NCBI RefSeq assembly: GCF_014841125.1 | Contig: NZ_JACYTQ010000003.1 | Coordinates: forward strand, 434,001 to 498,000 | Reading direction: 5' to 3' | Origin: Echinicola arenosa | GTDB taxonomy: Bacteria > Bacteroidota > Bacteroidia > Cytophagales > Cyclobacteriaceae | DNA length: 64,000 nt | Shown: one piece after another, positions 44,779 to 55,763 of the stretch | How positions within the stretch are numbered: position 1 is the first letter of the stretch | Layout of the letters: every line of letters begins with the position of its first letter | Made by a program: the position numbers and the translations under genes | The notes under the pieces: model-generated | What the model saw: the letters and a program-made list of their open reading frames with translations, nothing else | The model's database searches: none | Told to the model about the DNA's origin: nothing

Positions 44779-45642
44779 CTACCCCAAATAAGGTTTCAAT
44801 GTCTTACTTCTAGAAGTATGTCTCAATCTTCTGATTGCTTTTTCTTTGATCTGTCTTACACGCTCTCTGGTCAAATTAAATTTCTCACCAATTTCTTCAA
44901 GCGTCATGGCATGTTCGCCATTCAAACCAAAATACAAGGTAATCACATCAGCTTCCCTCTGGGTAAGTGTTGACAAAGCTCTCTGAACCTCTTTTCTCAA
45001 AGAATCATTCATCAAACCATCATCAGGTTTTTCCTCACCATCATTTTCCAAAACATCCAAAAGGCTGTTTTCCTCTCCTTGTACGAAAGGAGCATCCATG
45101 GACACATGACGGCCAGAAATCTTCATGGTATCAACCACTTCACCAGCGGTTACCTCCAATACTTCTGCAAGTTCTTCTGGAGACGGTTCTCTCTCAAAAC
45201 GTTGCTCAAGTTCACTGAAAGTCTTGCTGATTTTGTTCAAAGACCCTACACGGTTAAGCGGAAGTCTTACAATCCTGGACTGCTCAGCCAAAGCCTGCAG
45301 AATAGATTGTCTGATCCACCAAACAGCGTATGAAATAAATTTAAAGCCCCTGGTCTCATCAAATCGCTGTGCGGCTTTGATAAGTCCCAAGTTTCCCTCA
45401 TTGATAAGATCACCCAAAGAAAGGCCTTGGTTTTGGTACTGCTTTGCAACAGAAACCACGAACCTAAGGTTTGCTTTGGTTAATTTTTCAAGAGCTAGCT
45501 GATCACCTTCCCGGATTCTTTTGGCAAGTACCACTTCTTCATCTGCAGTAAGAAGATCTACTTTACCAATTTCTTGTAAATACTTATCGAGAGACTGACT
45601 CTCCCGGTTAGTGATCTGTTTGCTAATTTTAAGCTGCCTCAT
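44779..45642 (-). CDS. rpoD: Primary sigma factor RpoD/SigA
   Basis: This 287-aa sigma-70 starts directly in region 1.2 ([20 protein letters not shown]), as is normal for Bacteroidota, which lack region 1.1. Region 2 ([51 protein letters not shown]), region 3 and region 4 ([21 protein letters not shown]) are complete. It directs housekeeping transcription from TAnnTTTG-type promoters. Confidence 0.95.
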   Translation of the reverse strand: MRQLKISKQITNRESQSLDKYLQEIGKVDLLTADEEVVLAKRIREGDQLALEKLTKANLRFVVSVAKQYQNQGLSLGDLINEGNLGLIKAAQRFDETRGFKFISYAVWWIRQSILQALAEQSRIVRLPLNRVGSLNKISKTFSELEQRFEREPSPEELAEVLEVTAGEVVDTMKISGRHVSMDAPFVQGEENSLLDVLENDGEEKPDDGLMNDSLRKEVQRALSTLTQREADVITLYFGLNGEHAMTLEEIGEKFNLTRERVRQIKEKAIRRLRHTSRSKTLKPYLG

Positions 45643-45727
45643 TCAGGAATATCTTTATTTTAGTTAGGACTTACTTATAACAGATTTAAATCTTAAATAA
45701 GTTCAATATACTAATTGACTAGATAAT

Positions 45728-47869
45728 TTAATCTTTTTTTCCAGACTTTTCAGGCTTCGGCAAAAGAACCTTTCTTGAAAGCTTGAATTTTCCAGTCTTT
45801 TTATCAACATCAATTAATTTAACCACAATTTCTTCGCCTGGCTCCAATACACCATCCATGTTTTCAAGTCTTTCCCACTTGATTTCAGAGATATGCAATA
45901 GGCCATCTTTGCCTGGCATGAACTCAATAAACGCACCAAATGGCATAATGTTTTTCACAATACCCGTATAAGTCTCTCCTATTTCAGGTTGTGCAACAAT
46001 ATTTTTGATACGTTGTATCGCTGAATCCATGGACTCTTGGTTGTTGGAGAAGATATTGATTTTACCTTGGTTATCTACTTCTTCAATAACGATTGTCGCT
46101 CCGGTATCTTTTTGGATTTCTTGGATTACTTTACCGCCTGGTCCAATAACTGCACCAATCAACTCTTTAGGAATGGTCATATTGTAAGACCTTGGAGTAT
46201 GAGGTTTAAGTTCTGCTTTAGGTGCAGCCAAAGTCTTGGAAATCTCATCCAAAATATGAAGTCTACCTTCTTTGGCTTGATAAAGTGCTTCTTTCAACAC
46301 ACTATAATCCAAACCCTCTACTTTAAGATCCATCTGACAAGCAGTGATACCTTGAGCAGTTCCTGTAACTTTGAAATCCATATCTCCCAAGTGATCTTCA
46401 TCACCTAAAATATCTGATAAGATAGAATAATTACCAGTTTCAGCATCGGAGATCATACCCATTGCTATACCCGTTACAGGTGCCTTGATTTGAATACCTG
46501 CATCCATCATTGCCAAAGAACCCGCACATACTGTTGCCATAGAAGAAGAGCCATTAGACTCCAATATATCTGAAACGACACGTATTGTGTAAGGGTTTTG
46601 ATCTACACTAGGAAGAACTTTTTTCAAAGCTCTCATCGCTAAATTGCCATGCCCCACTTCTCTACGTCCTGGTCCTCTGTTTGGTCTAACTTCTCCTGTT
46701 GAAAATCCAGGGAAGTTGTAATGTAGGAAGAACTTATTGTATCCGGAGATCACTGCTCCATCAATCATTTGCTCATCCAGTTTGGTACCCAAAGTACAAG
46801 TTGTTACTGATTGGGTTTCACCTCTAGTAAATACTGCAGAACCATGAGCTGAAGGAAGGTAATCTACCACAGACCAAATAGGTCTTACTTCATTGAGCTT
46901 ACGTCCATCCAAACGTTTCTTTTCGTTTAGTGTTAGATTTCTAGCTGCTTCTTTATGAATTTTCTTGAAATATGGTCCGATCAAATCAGCTTCATATTCA
47001 TGCTCCTCACCTAGGCTTTCTACAAACTCATCTTTAATAGCACTGATCAAGTCGCTTCTTTCAGATTTATTAGCGATTTGTTTGCTCACTACTTCATAAC
47101 ATTTGTCATAAAGCTCTCCCTTCATTTTTTCATAAAGAGCCAAATCTTCTTTTTCGTGAGAGTATTCTCTTTTCTCTTCTTTACCTACCAATTTGGTAAG
47201 TTCGATTTGGGCCTGACAATGTTTTTTAATTTCCTCGTGGGCAAATTGAATAGCTTCCACCATTTCATCTTCTGAGATTTCATTAGCTTCACCTTCTACC
47301 ATCAAGATGAAATCCAACGATCCAGCCACGATAAATTCCAAAGTAGCCTCTTCAAGCTTAGTTGGGGTTGGGTTTATCACCAACTCACCATCAATCTTGG
47401 CTACTCTTACTTCTGAAATAGGTCCATTGAATGGAATATCTGAAACTGCCAATGCCGCAGAAGCTGCCAATCCCGCCAAGCAGTCAGGCAATACTTCATC
47501 ATCAGAAGACATTAGGGTGATCATGATCTGGGTATCTGCATGATAGTCTTCTGGAAAAATAGGACGGATAGCCCTATCTACAATTCGGCTGATCAAAATT
47601 TCATAATCTGATAGCCTTCCTTCTCTTTTTAAGAAGCCCCCTGGAATTTTACCTGATGCGGCAAATTTTTCCTGATAATCTACTGACATCGGAAGGAAGT
47701 CTACCCCTTCTCCTGCCTCTTTTTTTGAAACAACGGTTGCCAGGAGCATAGCATTGCCCATTTTAACCACAACAGCACCATCTGCTTGCTTGGCCAATGC
47801 ACCGGTTTCAATGATGATTTCTCTACCATCCTCGAGGGTGATAGTTTTTGAAATTACATTTGGTAACAT
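45728..47869 (-). CDS. pnp: Polynucleotide phosphorylase
   Basis: This 713-aa 3'-5' exoribonuclease has two RNase PH domains separated by an alpha-helical linker, then KH ([14 protein letters not shown]) and S1 ([20 protein letters not shown]) domains. [17 protein letters not shown] is the second RNase PH signature. It degrades mRNA phosphorolytically. It follows rpsO, as in most bacteria, but a strong terminator lies between them. Confidence 0.95.
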   Translation of the reverse strand: MLPNVISKTITLEDGREIIIETGALAKQADGAVVVKMGNAMLLATVVSKKEAGEGVDFLPMSVDYQEKFAASGKIPGGFLKREGRLSDYEILISRIVDRAIRPIFPEDYHADTQIMITLMSSDDEVLPDCLAGLAASAALAVSDIPFNGPISEVRVAKIDGELVINPTPTKLEEATLEFIVAGSLDFILMVEGEANEISEDEMVEAIQFAHEEIKKHCQAQIELTKLVGKEEKREYSHEKEDLALYEKMKGELYDKCYEVVSKQIANKSERSDLISAIKDEFVESLGEEHEYEADLIGPYFKKIHKEAARNLTLNEKKRLDGRKLNEVRPIWSVVDYLPSAHGSAVFTRGETQSVTTCTLGTKLDEQMIDGAVISGYNKFFLHYNFPGFSTGEVRPNRGPGRREVGHGNLAMRALKKVLPSVDQNPYTIRVVSDILESNGSSSMATVCAGSLAMMDAGIQIKAPVTGIAMGMISDAETGNYSILSDILGDEDHLGDMDFKVTGTAQGITACQMDLKVEGLDYSVLKEALYQAKEGRLHILDEISKTLAAPKAELKPHTPRSYNMTIPKELIGAVIGPGGKVIQEIQKDTGATIVIEEVDNQGKINIFSNNQESMDSAIQRIKNIVAQPEIGETYTGIVKNIMPFGAFIEFMPGKDGLLHISEIKWERLENMDGVLEPGEEIVVKLIDVDKKTGKFKLSRKVLLPKPEKSGKKD

Positions 47870-47934
47870 ACGATTTCTTTAAGAATAAATCTTCTGACTA
47901 GTTTTAAAAGTAAGGTTTAAATATATGGGGGAAA

Positions 47935-47970
47935 GAAAAAAAGTAAGGTTCCCGCTACGGGGAACCTTAC
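47935..47970 (-). terminator. Terminator between rpsO and pnp
   Basis: GTAAGGTTCCC and GGGAACCTTAC arms (47943-47970) with loop CGTAGC on the - strand, followed by a T-run. It sits 8 nt after the rpsO stop, so pnp needs either read-through or its own promoter. Confidence 0.9.
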
Positions 47971-47977
47971 AAACAAA

Positions 47978-48253
47978 TTATTTACGTAGTCCTAAGTCTG
48001 CTAATACTGCTCTATATCTTTCAATGTCGTTTTTGTAAAGATAGTTCAAAAGAGCTCTGCGCTTACCTACTAATTTCAAAAGACCCAATCTTGAAGAGTG
48101 ATCTTTTTTGTTGGTTTTCAAGTGATCGGTTAGGTGCTTGATTCTGAATGTGAAAAGCGCAATCTGAGATTCAGGAGATCCTGTGTCTTTATCAGATTTT
48201 AACCTACCATGATTCTTGAACAACTCTGACTTTTTCTCTGAAGTTAAATACAT
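47978..48253 (-). CDS. rpsO: 30S ribosomal protein S15
   Basis: This 91-aa protein matches S15 in length and pattern: [30 protein letters not shown], then [21 protein letters not shown]. It binds 16S rRNA in the platform of the small subunit. A good -7 box lies upstream (48295-48302). Confidence 0.95.
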   Translation of the reverse strand: MYLTSEKKSELFKNHGRLKSDKDTGSPESQIALFTFRIKHLTDHLKTNKKDHSSRLGLLKLVGKRRALLNYLYKNDIERYRAVLADLGLRK

Positions 48254-48294
48254 GCTTAGTTAAAATTAATTATTATGTTTATTTAAAGCAGCTA

Positions 48295-48302
48295 CAAAGG
48301 TA
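48295..48302 (-). promoter_or_regulatory. -7 box for rpsO
   Basis: On the - strand this reads TACCTTTG, an exact TAnnTTTG match, 42 nt before the ATG. A -33 element is not clear. Confidence 0.5.
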
Positions 48303-48334
48303 TGACTATTATTTTTAATAGTAAAATCCCCATA

Positions 48335-50143
48335 TCATTTTTTACCTTTTTTTATATTCAGCCGTTGTTTTATCTTTTGAAAAGCAGCAGCATATACATC
48401 CGCTTCAAAAACCCTGGCATCCCTCCTAGCTTGTCTTAAAAAGACCAAACCAATAGGAATCAAAGCCAAATTAGAAAACCAAGTACCAAATAACGGATCA
48501 GCCATTCCCTCCTTGGCCCATTTTTCACCTGTTATGGTCAACATATAAAAAATGATGAAGAAGATGATTGAAAACAACACGGGCATTCCCAACCCACCTT
48601 TTTTAATGATAGCACCCAAAGGAGCTCCTATCATAAACATCACAATACAGGCAAATGCTTGGGTATACTTCTGGTACCAACTGATTTCGAAACGCCTTTT
48701 CTCACGAGCTAAATTTTCCACATTTCCCATATTACTGCTGAAATTGTTTTTCAAAGTCCTCGCACTTTGCAAACCAATGGTAGCAGCTCTTGATCTATAA
48801 TTCCCATTTTCAAGGATAGAGTCAATTTTAGCAATTTGAATATCCGAGAATTTAAGGTAGGCTTTTTTCACATCCTCCTCTTTTTGCCGCTTTTCAGCTA
48901 CCAACTTTTTAGCTTTGTTGACAGCTGCTGTGTCTACCTCTTTTGGGGATTGGGTTATTTGCTCCCTCTCATCATCTACTATCTCCAGGTCCTGTTCTAC
49001 TTCCTCAGGACTTTCTTCATTGATTACAATTTCTCTTTCAATTAGTGGACTTCTCTTTCCAGAGGCACTATTTTCTTCTATGTCTCTAACCTCTTGGTCA
49101 TCGTTTATGTTTCTTCTTTCCAAGGAATCGCCCCTATGCAAAGCTTCCTCTTCCCTCCTCTTTTTTTCCCATTCAAGGTTTTTAAGAGAGTCTACCATAG
49201 CTTTTTTTGCCTGAAGATCCTTGGGTATTTCTATTTCTCTTTGTTTTGTGAAAAAGGAATAGGCTGACTTTAATTGTGCATAATTATAATACTGATAATT
49301 CACCAGTTGATTGGACATGGAGTCCACATCGGCTTGAATCTCACTTATATTCTTGATAGACCTATTGGAAGACCATAGGTTCTCTGGAGTACGATCCATC
49401 TCAAATGCATCGAGGCTGAATACAATCTCATTTTTATCGAATTTTGTTCTCGTAAATGGAACAGGCTTTCCTCTGATCCCCCGCTTGGCATCCTCTTCAT
49501 TATAACTATAACCACTATAAAGCGTCAACTTCATAAAGCGGTCATTAAAAAAAGGCTCCATCCTACCAGAATCCGCCAAAATAACGCCCAAATTACCTTT
49601 TCCCCCAGAGTGGTCATAAATGATAACATCCTTTAGCCTGATATCATCAAGTTTTTGGTTTACTTTTATACTATAATTTGGTATGCCATTGTAAAATATT
49701 CCTTCTTTAATGTCCAATGCTGGTGACTTCATTCGAATATCATAAAGCAAGCTGAAAGTCTTGAGATTGACTTTTGGCACCAGGTAATTGTTGGAAAAGA
49801 AAGCCGCTATGGAAAGAAACAATACAAATACACCAATGGGCAAAAGAGCCCGCAACAAGGATATTCCAGAACTCTTGATAGCCGTCAATTCAAAATGCTC
49901 TCCTAGATTCCCAAAAGTCATCAAAGCAGAAAGCAACACGGCCAAAGGCAAAGCCATGGGGGAAATGGAGATTACAAAATAACCTATGAGTTCCATATAA
50001 ACTCCAAACCCCAAACCTTTACCAAAGATCTCGTCAAAGTATTTAAGCATATTTACCGTCAGCAGAATAAAATCTACCACGATAAAAGTCAATAAAAATG
50101 GTCCAATGAAGGACCCTAGAATCAATTTGTCTAATTTTTTCAT
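48335..50143 (-). CDS. LptF/LptG family permease
   Basis: About 602 aa from the ATG at 50143 (MKKLDKLILGSFIGPFLLTF); a start six codons earlier is less convincing. It has three membrane segments near the N terminus, a long charged periplasmic region with Glu-rich and Lys-rich blocks (about residues 330-440), and three at the C terminus (FACIVMFMIGAPLGAIIKKG onward). LptF/G proteins form the inner-membrane part of the lipopolysaccharide export ABC transporter. The large charged insert is longer than in E. coli LptF or LptG. Confidence 0.8.
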   Translation of the reverse strand: MKKLDKLILGSFIGPFLLTFIVVDFILLTVNMLKYFDEIFGKGLGFGVYMELIGYFVISISPMALPLAVLLSALMTFGNLGEHFELTAIKSSGISLLRALLPIGVFVLFLSIAAFFSNNYLVPKVNLKTFSLLYDIRMKSPALDIKEGIFYNGIPNYSIKVNQKLDDIRLKDVIIYDHSGGKGNLGVILADSGRMEPFFNDRFMKLTLYSGYSYNEEDAKRGIRGKPVPFTRTKFDKNEIVFSLDAFEMDRTPENLWSSNRSIKNISEIQADVDSMSNQLVNYQYYNYAQLKSAYSFFTKQREIEIPKDLQAKKAMVDSLKNLEWEKKRREEEALHRGDSLERRNINDDQEVRDIEENSASGKRSPLIEREIVINEESPEEVEQDLEIVDDEREQITQSPKEVDTAAVNKAKKLVAEKRQKEEDVKKAYLKFSDIQIAKIDSILENGNYRSRAATIGLQSARTLKNNFSSNMGNVENLAREKRRFEISWYQKYTQAFACIVMFMIGAPLGAIIKKGGLGMPVLFSIIFFIIFYMLTITGEKWAKEGMADPLFGTWFSNLALIPIGLVFLRQARRDARVFEADVYAAAFQKIKQRLNIKKGKK

Positions 50144-50236
50144 GAGGCGTACACACACCAATTATTCACGTAATATGATGTCGCTAAGTTCATCATATTA
50201 AATGAAAAATTATAACGATAGTTTTATTAATACGCC

Positions 50237-50632
50237 TTACCCTCCAATTATTTCCTTCAAAGTAGTGATCAAGCCGTCCCAAATTTCTTCTTGTTCTTCA
50301 TCATCATAAGAATCACTGTAGTCGATCACTTTTAAAAACAAAGTTTGGGTCAATTCATTTTCCTCCAATCTAAACTCCACATAAGAGTGGTCTTCTTCAT
50401 CGGGTAATGAGGGGTCAAAAAACTCAAATTTCACTCCATGATTAGACCGAATAGCAGTCACTCTAGCATAATGGTCTATCCCATCGTAAACAAAATTGAA
50501 ATTCTTATCAGAATCTATGGTTACATCATCTGCAAACCATTCAGAAAGTCCACTAGCAGTACTTAAATAGGGGAAAATAATCTTTTTGGAAGTATTCACC
50601 TGATAGTCAGCAACAAACTTATTCTTTACCAT
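50237..50632 (-). CDS. START-like (SRPBCC) domain protein
   Basis: This 131-aa protein has the pattern of the small START-like/AHSA1-type fold: FVADYQVNTSKKIIFPYLSTASGLSEWFADDV at the N terminus, then strands (FNFVYDGIDHYARVTAIR, VKFEFFDP) and a C-terminal helix. It is conserved in Bacteroidota. Its ligand is unknown. Confidence 0.8.
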   Translation of the reverse strand: MVKNKFVADYQVNTSKKIIFPYLSTASGLSEWFADDVTIDSDKNFNFVYDGIDHYARVTAIRSNHGVKFEFFDPSLPDEEDHSYVEFRLEENELTQTLFLKVIDYSDSYDDEEQEEIWDGLITTLKEIIGG

Positions 50633-50797
50633 AACTTTATAATTTTATTCCATAAAAAGTTAACATTTTTCCCTGCTTAGGCTTGCATTTAACCTGATAA
50701 CCCTACATATTTGCATTCCCATTCAGCAAGGAGTTGGCAGTTAACCAAAGCCGACATTTATCCTGATGACTTGGAGACTCTCAAGAGTCAATTACTT

Positions 50798-50871
50798 GGC
50801 GAGGTAGCTCAGTTGGTTAGAGCGCAGGATTCATAACCCTGAGGTCACGGGTTCAACTCCCGTCCTCGCTA
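50798..50871 (+). tRNA. tRNA-Met (CAT)
   Basis: A 74-nt cloverleaf with acceptor GGCGAGG/CCTCGCT, anticodon loop TTCATAA (anticodon CAT) and T-arm ACGGGTTCAACTCCCGT. CAT can be elongator Met or, if modified, Ile2. The pattern matches elongator Met. A terminator follows, then a GIY-YIG gene. Confidence 0.95.
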
Positions 50872-50876
50872 CTTTC

Positions 50877-50904
50877 AGGCTTCCAATTTTGGGAGCCTTT
50901 TTTT
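50877..50904 (+). terminator. Terminator of tRNA-Met
   Basis: AGGCTTCC and GGGAGCCT arms with an AATTTT loop, then seven T residues. It is duplicated at 51274-51301. Confidence 0.85.
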
Positions 50905-50924
50905 GTTTGTTCTTTTTTTCAATC

Positions 50925-51194
50925 ATGGAAGATATTTTTACTGTTTATGTTTTGTTCTCTAAATCTTCTGGTAAAACTTATACCGGAATGACCTCCGACC
51001 TAATCAATAGGTTCCATTCACACAACACTTTTGCCAAAAAAGGCTTTACTGTTAAGTATAGACCGTGGATAGTTATACATACTGAAATTTTCAACTCCAA
51101 ATCTAAAGCACTTCAAAGAGAAAAAGAGCTCAAAACCGGTAAAGGAAGAGAATGGATCAAATCTAATATCTTACCTTACCATAATAACCACTAG
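50925..51194 (+). CDS. GIY-YIG nuclease-domain protein, locus B
   Basis: 89 aa from the ATG at 50925; an earlier frame start would read through the terminator. TVYVLFSKSSGKTYTGMTSD gives the GIY-YIG strands (here Y-V-L and Y-T-G), INRFHSHN the catalytic Arg, and LQREKELKTGKGREW the metal Glu. It lies directly after tRNA-Met and its terminator on the same strand. It is a distinct sequence from the locus A protein, but the layout is the same, including a truncated tandem copy behind it. Confidence 0.85.
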   Translation: MEDIFTVYVLFSKSSGKTYTGMTSDLINRFHSHNTFAKKGFTVKYRPWIVIHTEIFNSKSKALQREKELKTGKGREWIKSNILPYHNNH

Positions 51195-51209
51195 TTCCTC
51201 TTTCGCCCA

Positions 51210-51270
51210 AGGATTCATATCCGCCACGGCGGACAGTGGTTCAACTCATCCCGATAACTATCGGGACTAC
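51210..51270 (+). pseudogene. Pseudo-tRNA-Met fragment with two palindromes
   Basis: It keeps the words AGGATTCATA (anticodon region), GGTTCAACTC (T-arm) and TACTTTCAGG of the tRNA-Met locus. The part between is TCCGCCACGGCGGA (51220-51233), and the T-arm/acceptor half is replaced by TCCCGATAACTATCGGGA (51249-51266). It starts just after the stop of the GIY-YIG gene. Confidence 0.75.
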
Positions 51271-51273
51271 TTT

Positions 51274-51301
51274 CAGGCTTCCAATTTTGGGAGCCTTTTT
51301 T
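51274..51301 (+). terminator. Duplicated tRNA-Met terminator
   Basis: A copy of 50877-50904 with the same arms and T-run, in the decayed second unit. Confidence 0.8.
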
Positions 51302-51321
51302 TGTTTGTTCTTTTTTCAATC

Positions 51322-51447
51322 ATGGAAGATATTTTTACTGTTTATGTTTTGTTCTCTAAATCTTCTGGTAAAACTTATGCCGGAATGACCTCGGACGTGA
51401 CTGGCATATACCATTCTGGCAGTTTAGTTAGTATTATAAAGATCTAA
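51322..51447 (+). pseudogene. Truncated GIY-YIG gene, locus B copy 2
   Basis: The first 25 codons match the intact gene at 50925 (one difference, T to A in KTYTGM). The sequence then switches to unrelated codons (VTGIYHSG...) and stops after 41 aa. The catalytic C-terminal half is lost. It mirrors the truncated copy at locus A. Confidence 0.8.
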
Positions 51448-51678
51448 CACGCATTATTCATAATAAATTAGTCGCTCATCAAACATATATACCTGAGCCC
51501 AAACTACATATCATCTTTGAATTACATTAGCGGAAGTAACTGAATAGTGGCCTTGTACCTTTCTTTTAACAAAAACATTCAATAAGCTAGTTAAGGCTAA
51601 ATATTTTGTACAGCTCTAATTGTAATATAGTGAAAATTGGGAAATTGACATGCTATAAATAAAAAATATTACCAAACA

Positions 51679-51704
51679 AAAAGCCCCTCATTTGAGGGGC
51701 TTTT
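51679..51704 (-). terminator. Terminator of the thrS-infC-rpmI-rplT operon
   Basis: AAAAGCCCCTCA and TGAGGGGCTTTT arms with a short TT loop. It lies 24 nt after the rplT stop. Confidence 0.9.
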
Positions 51705-51727
51705 AATATAGAGTAAGTTAGTGCTCC

Positions 51728-52072
51728 TTACTTTACTTTTTCAACAACAGCTTTAAATGCCTCTGGATGATTCATAGCAAGGTCAGCCAAAACTTTTCTG
51801 TTTAGCTCAACTTCTGCTTTCTTGAGCAGACCCATGAATTGTGAATAAGAAATACCATGCTCTCTGGCACCGGCATTGATACGCTGAATCCAAAGCTTTC
51901 TGAATTCTCTCTTCTTGGCTTTTCTATCTCTGTAAGCGTATTGTAAACCTTTTTCGTATTTGTTTTTAGCTACTGTCCATACGTTGCTACCTCTTCCGAA
52001 ATAACCTCTAGTAGCTTTTAATACTTTTTTTCTTCTTGCTCTTGACGCTACCGCGTTTACTGATCTTGGCAT
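51728..52072 (-). CDS. rplT: 50S ribosomal protein L20
   Basis: This 114-aa protein matches L20: [38 protein letters not shown] and [20 protein letters not shown]. It binds 23S rRNA early in large-subunit assembly. It is the last gene of the thrS operon, 104 nt after rpmI. Confidence 0.95.
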   Translation of the reverse strand: MPRSVNAVASRARRKKVLKATRGYFGRGSNVWTVAKNKYEKGLQYAYRDRKAKKREFRKLWIQRINAGAREHGISYSQFMGLLKKAEVELNRKVLADLAMNHPEAFKAVVEKVK

Positions 52073-52176
52073 AATTAAATGATTTTTTGACTCTTGGTGT
52101 CTTCAGGCATTAGCCTTAGGAACTTTACTGACCAAGTATCTGGTGAATAAATAACCTTAAATTGTTTTGTCGAAAA

Positions 52177-52371
52177 TTAGATTCTCAACATGTCTTTTAC
52201 TCTGTTCACATCTGACTCATGAACCTCTCCCATTTTAGTAAGATTTCTCTTTCTTTTGGTCTCTTTCTTGGTCAGGATGTGGCTTTTGTAAGCATGTTTC
52301 CTTCTGATTTTTCCAGATCCAGTTAATTTGAATCTCTTCTTTGCACTTGATTTAGTTTTTACTTTAGGCAT
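52177..52371 (-). CDS. rpmI: 50S ribosomal protein L35
   Basis: This 64-aa protein has the L35 signature: [36 protein letters not shown]. It starts 22 nt after infC. Confidence 0.95.
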   Translation of the reverse strand: MPKVKTKSSAKKRFKLTGSGKIRRKHAYKSHILTKKETKRKRNLTKMGEVHESDVNRVKDMLRI

Positions 52372-52393
52372 AACACTGTATTATTTGTTGAAA

Positions 52394-52945
52394 TTATTTC
52401 TTACTGGTTTTGGGAGCAACGAACATATTCATTCTTTTACCTTCCATTTTGGGAAGTTGCTCCACATGACCGTATTCTTCCAACGCCTGTGCGAATTTCA
52501 ATAATAACATCTCTCCTCTTTCCTTAAAGACAATGGACCTACCGACGAAATGTACATAAGCTTTCACCTTTGCCCCATCCTTAAGGAAGTTGATGGCATG
52601 CTTTAATTTAAATGCAAAATCATGATCATCCGTGTTAGGGCCGAACCTGATTTCTTTTAGAACAGTTTTAGCTGCATTGGCTTTTATTTCCTTCTGCTTC
52701 TTCTTCTGTTCATATTTGAACTTCGCATAATCAATCACCTTACAAACTGGTGGATTAGCGTTAGGAGAAATTTCTACGAGATCAAGATCCTGTTCTTGTG
52801 CGATTTTGATAGCGGCCTCTGTAGAAAGAACGGCATTGCCCCCTTCCACAAAATCTCCAACTACCCTCACTTCACGGGCTCGGATCTTTGAGTTTACTTT
52901 ATAAGGTTCTTCTTGTCTCGGTCTAAACGGTTTTCTTCCTCTCAA
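52394..52945 (-). CDS. infC: Translation initiation factor IF-3
   Basis: This 183-aa IF-3 has the N-terminal domain ([14 protein letters not shown]), then [23 protein letters not shown] and the C-terminal domain ([21 protein letters not shown]). In frame before the RGRKP sequence there is TTG at 52945, preceded by ATT, ACT, ATA, ACT, TCA and then TAA, so no ATG or GTG start exists. IF-3 of E. coli uses ATT and represses its own translation through that rare start. A TTG or ATT start here would allow the same control. Confidence 0.9.
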   Translation of the reverse strand: MRGRKPFRPRQEEPYKVNSKIRAREVRVVGDFVEGGNAVLSTEAAIKIAQEQDLDLVEISPNANPPVCKVIDYAKFKYEQKKKQKEIKANAAKTVLKEIRFGPNTDDHDFAFKLKHAINFLKDGAKVKAYVHFVGRSIVFKERGEMLLLKFAQALEEYGHVEQLPKMEGKRMNMFVAPKTSKK

Positions 52946-53034
52946 AATAGTTATAGTTGATTAAATGAATTTGACTGCAAATATCGGATAATTTTTTAAT
53001 TATTAAAATACCGAATCTTTTTTAGCTTTTATTT

Positions 53035-54984
53035 TTATTTACTCAGTGATTCCAAAATAATATTTTTGAAGTACTCCACGAAGGCTTCAGGTGTGAAACT
53101 TCCCAAGTCGCCTTCCCCGTGCTTACGCACAGAGACTTTGCCTTCGGCCTGTTCTTTTTCCCCTACAATCAGCATGAAGGGCACTTTTTTCACTTCAGAG
53201 TCCCTGATCTTACGTCCAATTTTCTCATCTCTGTTGTCAATAGAACCAACGATATCGTTCTCTTCCAGTAGTTGATGAACAGTATTAGCGTATTCAATAA
53301 ATTTTTCTGAAATAGGCAAAATATTAATTTGCTCAGGCGATAACCACAAAGGAAAATTCCCCGCGCAATGCTCAATGAGTACGGCAACAAACCTTTCCAA
53401 TGAACCAAACGGTGCTCTGTGAATCATCACCGGACGGTGCTTTTGGTTATCAGAACCCACATATTCCAATTGGAATCTATCCGGTAACTGATAATCTACT
53501 TGGATGGTTCCCAGCTGCCAGCTTCTTCCCAAGGCATCCTTCACCATAAAGTCCAACTTAGGACCATAGAAGGCTGCTTCTCCAAGTTCTGTTATTGTCT
53601 CCAAGCCTTTTTCCTGAGCGGCTTCAACAATAGCTGACTCCGCTTTGTTCCATGCATAATCTCCGCCAATGTACTTTTCTTTGTTTTCAGGATCTCTCAA
53701 AGAGATTTGCGCAGTATAGTCATCAAAGCCTAGGGCTTTGAATACATACAATACCAAATCAATAACTTTGATGAATTCCTCTTTCACCTGATCTGGACGG
53801 CAGAAAATGTGTGCATCATCTTGAGTAAAACCTCTTACTCTGGTCAAACCATGCAATTCACCACTTTGCTCATATCGATACACTGTACCAAATTCAGCAT
53901 ATCGTATCGGCAAATCCTTGTAAGATCTTGGCTTATGTTTATAAATCTCACAGTGGTGAGGACAGTTCATTGGTTTTAACAAGAATTCCTCTCCTTCATG
54001 AGGTGTAGCTATCGGCTGGAAAGAATCCTTACCATACTTCTCATAGTGACCTGACGTTTCATAGAGCGCCTTATGGCCAATGTGAGGCGTTACCACTTGT
54101 TGGTACCCTGATTTATCTTGCGCCTTTTTCAAAAAGTTTACTAAACGCTCTCTTAGTAAAGTCCCCTTAGGCAACCAAAGCGGTAAACCCATACCAACCT
54201 TTTCAGAGAAGGTGAACAATTCCAGTTCTCTTCCTAATTTTCTATGGTCACGCTTTTTGGCTTCCTCAAGCATTTGCAAATACTCAGTAAGCTCCTTTGC
54301 TTTAGGGAAGGAAACTCCATAAATCCTGGTGAGCATTTTATTGTTCTCATCCCCTCTCCAGTAAGCTCCAGCTACATTTAGCAATTTAACTGCTTTGATG
54401 AAGCCAGTATTGGGGACGTGAGGTCCACGACAAAGGTCTACAAAATTACCTTGCTCATAAAAAGTAATTTTACCATCTTCAAGGCCATCTATGAGGTCCA
54501 ATTTATATTCATCGCCTTTATCTTTGAAATAGGCAATTGCATCGCTTTTAGAAATATCCTTTCGAATGTATTCATTCTTTTGACGAGCAAGTTCCAGCAT
54601 TTTCTTCTCAATGGCCTCCAATTCCGTTCCATCAACTTGCCTATCACCAAAATCCACGTCATAGTAAAAGCCCGTCTCAATGGAAGGACCAATCCCAAAT
54701 TTTACTCCTGGATAAAGTACCTCCAGTGCTTCCGCTAAAAGGTGGGCTGAAGAATGCCAAAAAGTTGACTTTCCATCTTTGTCATTCCAGGTCAATAACT
54801 GGACTTCTGAATCTTTCAAAATGGGCCTTGTTGCATCCCAAACTTCACCATTTACTTTGGCTGCAAGAACGTTCCGAGCTAATCCCTCACTGATACTAAG
54901 CGCAATTTGTAAGCTGGTAGTTCCTTTTTCGTACTGTCTCACCGACCCATCGGGCAGTGTAATGTTAATTAATTCGTTAGACAT
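53035..54984 (-). CDS. thrS: Threonyl-tRNA synthetase
   Basis: This 649-aa class II synthetase has TGS (about 1-65), the editing domain ([12 protein letters not shown]-rich site [14 protein letters not shown]), the catalytic core (motif 2 [26 protein letters not shown], motif 3 [18 protein letters not shown]) and a C-terminal anticodon-binding domain. It charges tRNA-Thr, the type found at 38111 and 38281. It heads the operon with infC, rpmI and rplT. The 5' leader (54985-55060) contains a CACCT...AGGTG hairpin. Confidence 0.95.
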   Translation of the reverse strand: MSNELINITLPDGSVRQYEKGTTSLQIALSISEGLARNVLAAKVNGEVWDATRPILKDSEVQLLTWNDKDGKSTFWHSSAHLLAEALEVLYPGVKFGIGPSIETGFYYDVDFGDRQVDGTELEAIEKKMLELARQKNEYIRKDISKSDAIAYFKDKGDEYKLDLIDGLEDGKITFYEQGNFVDLCRGPHVPNTGFIKAVKLLNVAGAYWRGDENNKMLTRIYGVSFPKAKELTEYLQMLEEAKKRDHRKLGRELELFTFSEKVGMGLPLWLPKGTLLRERLVNFLKKAQDKSGYQQVVTPHIGHKALYETSGHYEKYGKDSFQPIATPHEGEEFLLKPMNCPHHCEIYKHKPRSYKDLPIRYAEFGTVYRYEQSGELHGLTRVRGFTQDDAHIFCRPDQVKEEFIKVIDLVLYVFKALGFDDYTAQISLRDPENKEKYIGGDYAWNKAESAIVEAAQEKGLETITELGEAAFYGPKLDFMVKDALGRSWQLGTIQVDYQLPDRFQLEYVGSDNQKHRPVMIHRAPFGSLERFVAVLIEHCAGNFPLWLSPEQINILPISEKFIEYANTVHQLLEENDIVGSIDNRDEKIGRKIRDSEVKKVPFMLIVGEKEQAEGKVSVRKHGEGDLGSFTPEAFVEYFKNIILESLSK

Positions 54985-54999
54985 CTAAACTTTAGAAAA

Positions 55000-55763
55000 T
55001 TGTATTGAACAAAACACCTTTACAAACAGGTGCATTAAGTATGCAAATATGCAAATTCACACACGTATTGAAAAGTTTTAAGCTTAAAGAATTACAGGGA
55101 AGCGATAACTGAAATTTGAAGACTCAGTTCTGATGTCTAAAATGGCTGGGCACATTTCCAAGGTGATTATTAAATGCCAATGTAAAATATTGCGGATTTT
55201 TGTAGTCATTTTCATTGGCTATTTCGGAAATGAACTGTTGGCTATCCAAAATCAGGCTTCTTACATTGAGGTTTCTCTTGGATGTAGATAATCGTTTTCA
55301 TTCTAAAACTTAGCCCCATAGGTTTTTAAGTATAGGGTTGACAATTCGCTTTCCTTAAATTGTGGTGGAAGAAGTCAATATTATGGACGGAAATTTTATT
55401 GTGGATCAATACAAAGCTGCGGTAATGATGGTATCAAAACATTCAAAAATCAGTTTAATTGATTTTAAAAAACGCTCAAAAAAAGAGACAATAAAATATA
55501 TCTGGAGAATCTTTAGTGCATTAGTTGGGACAATATTCTGAAAAAATGCACAATTTCGAAGACTCTTCAATATTCTTTGAGACAAATAAAGAATATTATC
55601 CCATTAGTAAGCATGTGCAGCATTGCTTTTCTAGATTAATTTTAAAACACAATCAACAGCATTAAACTAAATTGCTTTCTGCTTTTTCATTAGTAGTATC
55701 ATCAATAAATAGGTGATTTCTGGAATGCTATTTGTTATTAAAATATATCAAAAATAATTTATT
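55000..55763. other. Long gene-free spacer upstream of thrS
   Basis: About 760 bp without a supported gene. The thrS leader with its small hairpin (CACCTTTACAAACAGGTG near 55015-55032) is at the left end. The word GTTCTGATGTCTAAAATGG (55124-55142) recurs in other spacers. A 52-codon open frame at 55383-55541 has no recognisable features. The right end is the upstream region of the Rho_N-like gene. Confidence 0.45.

Noticed and set aside
55383..55541. 52-codon open frame upstream of the Rho_N-like gene
   Set aside because: No family pattern, and too short to trust in an AT-rich spacer.
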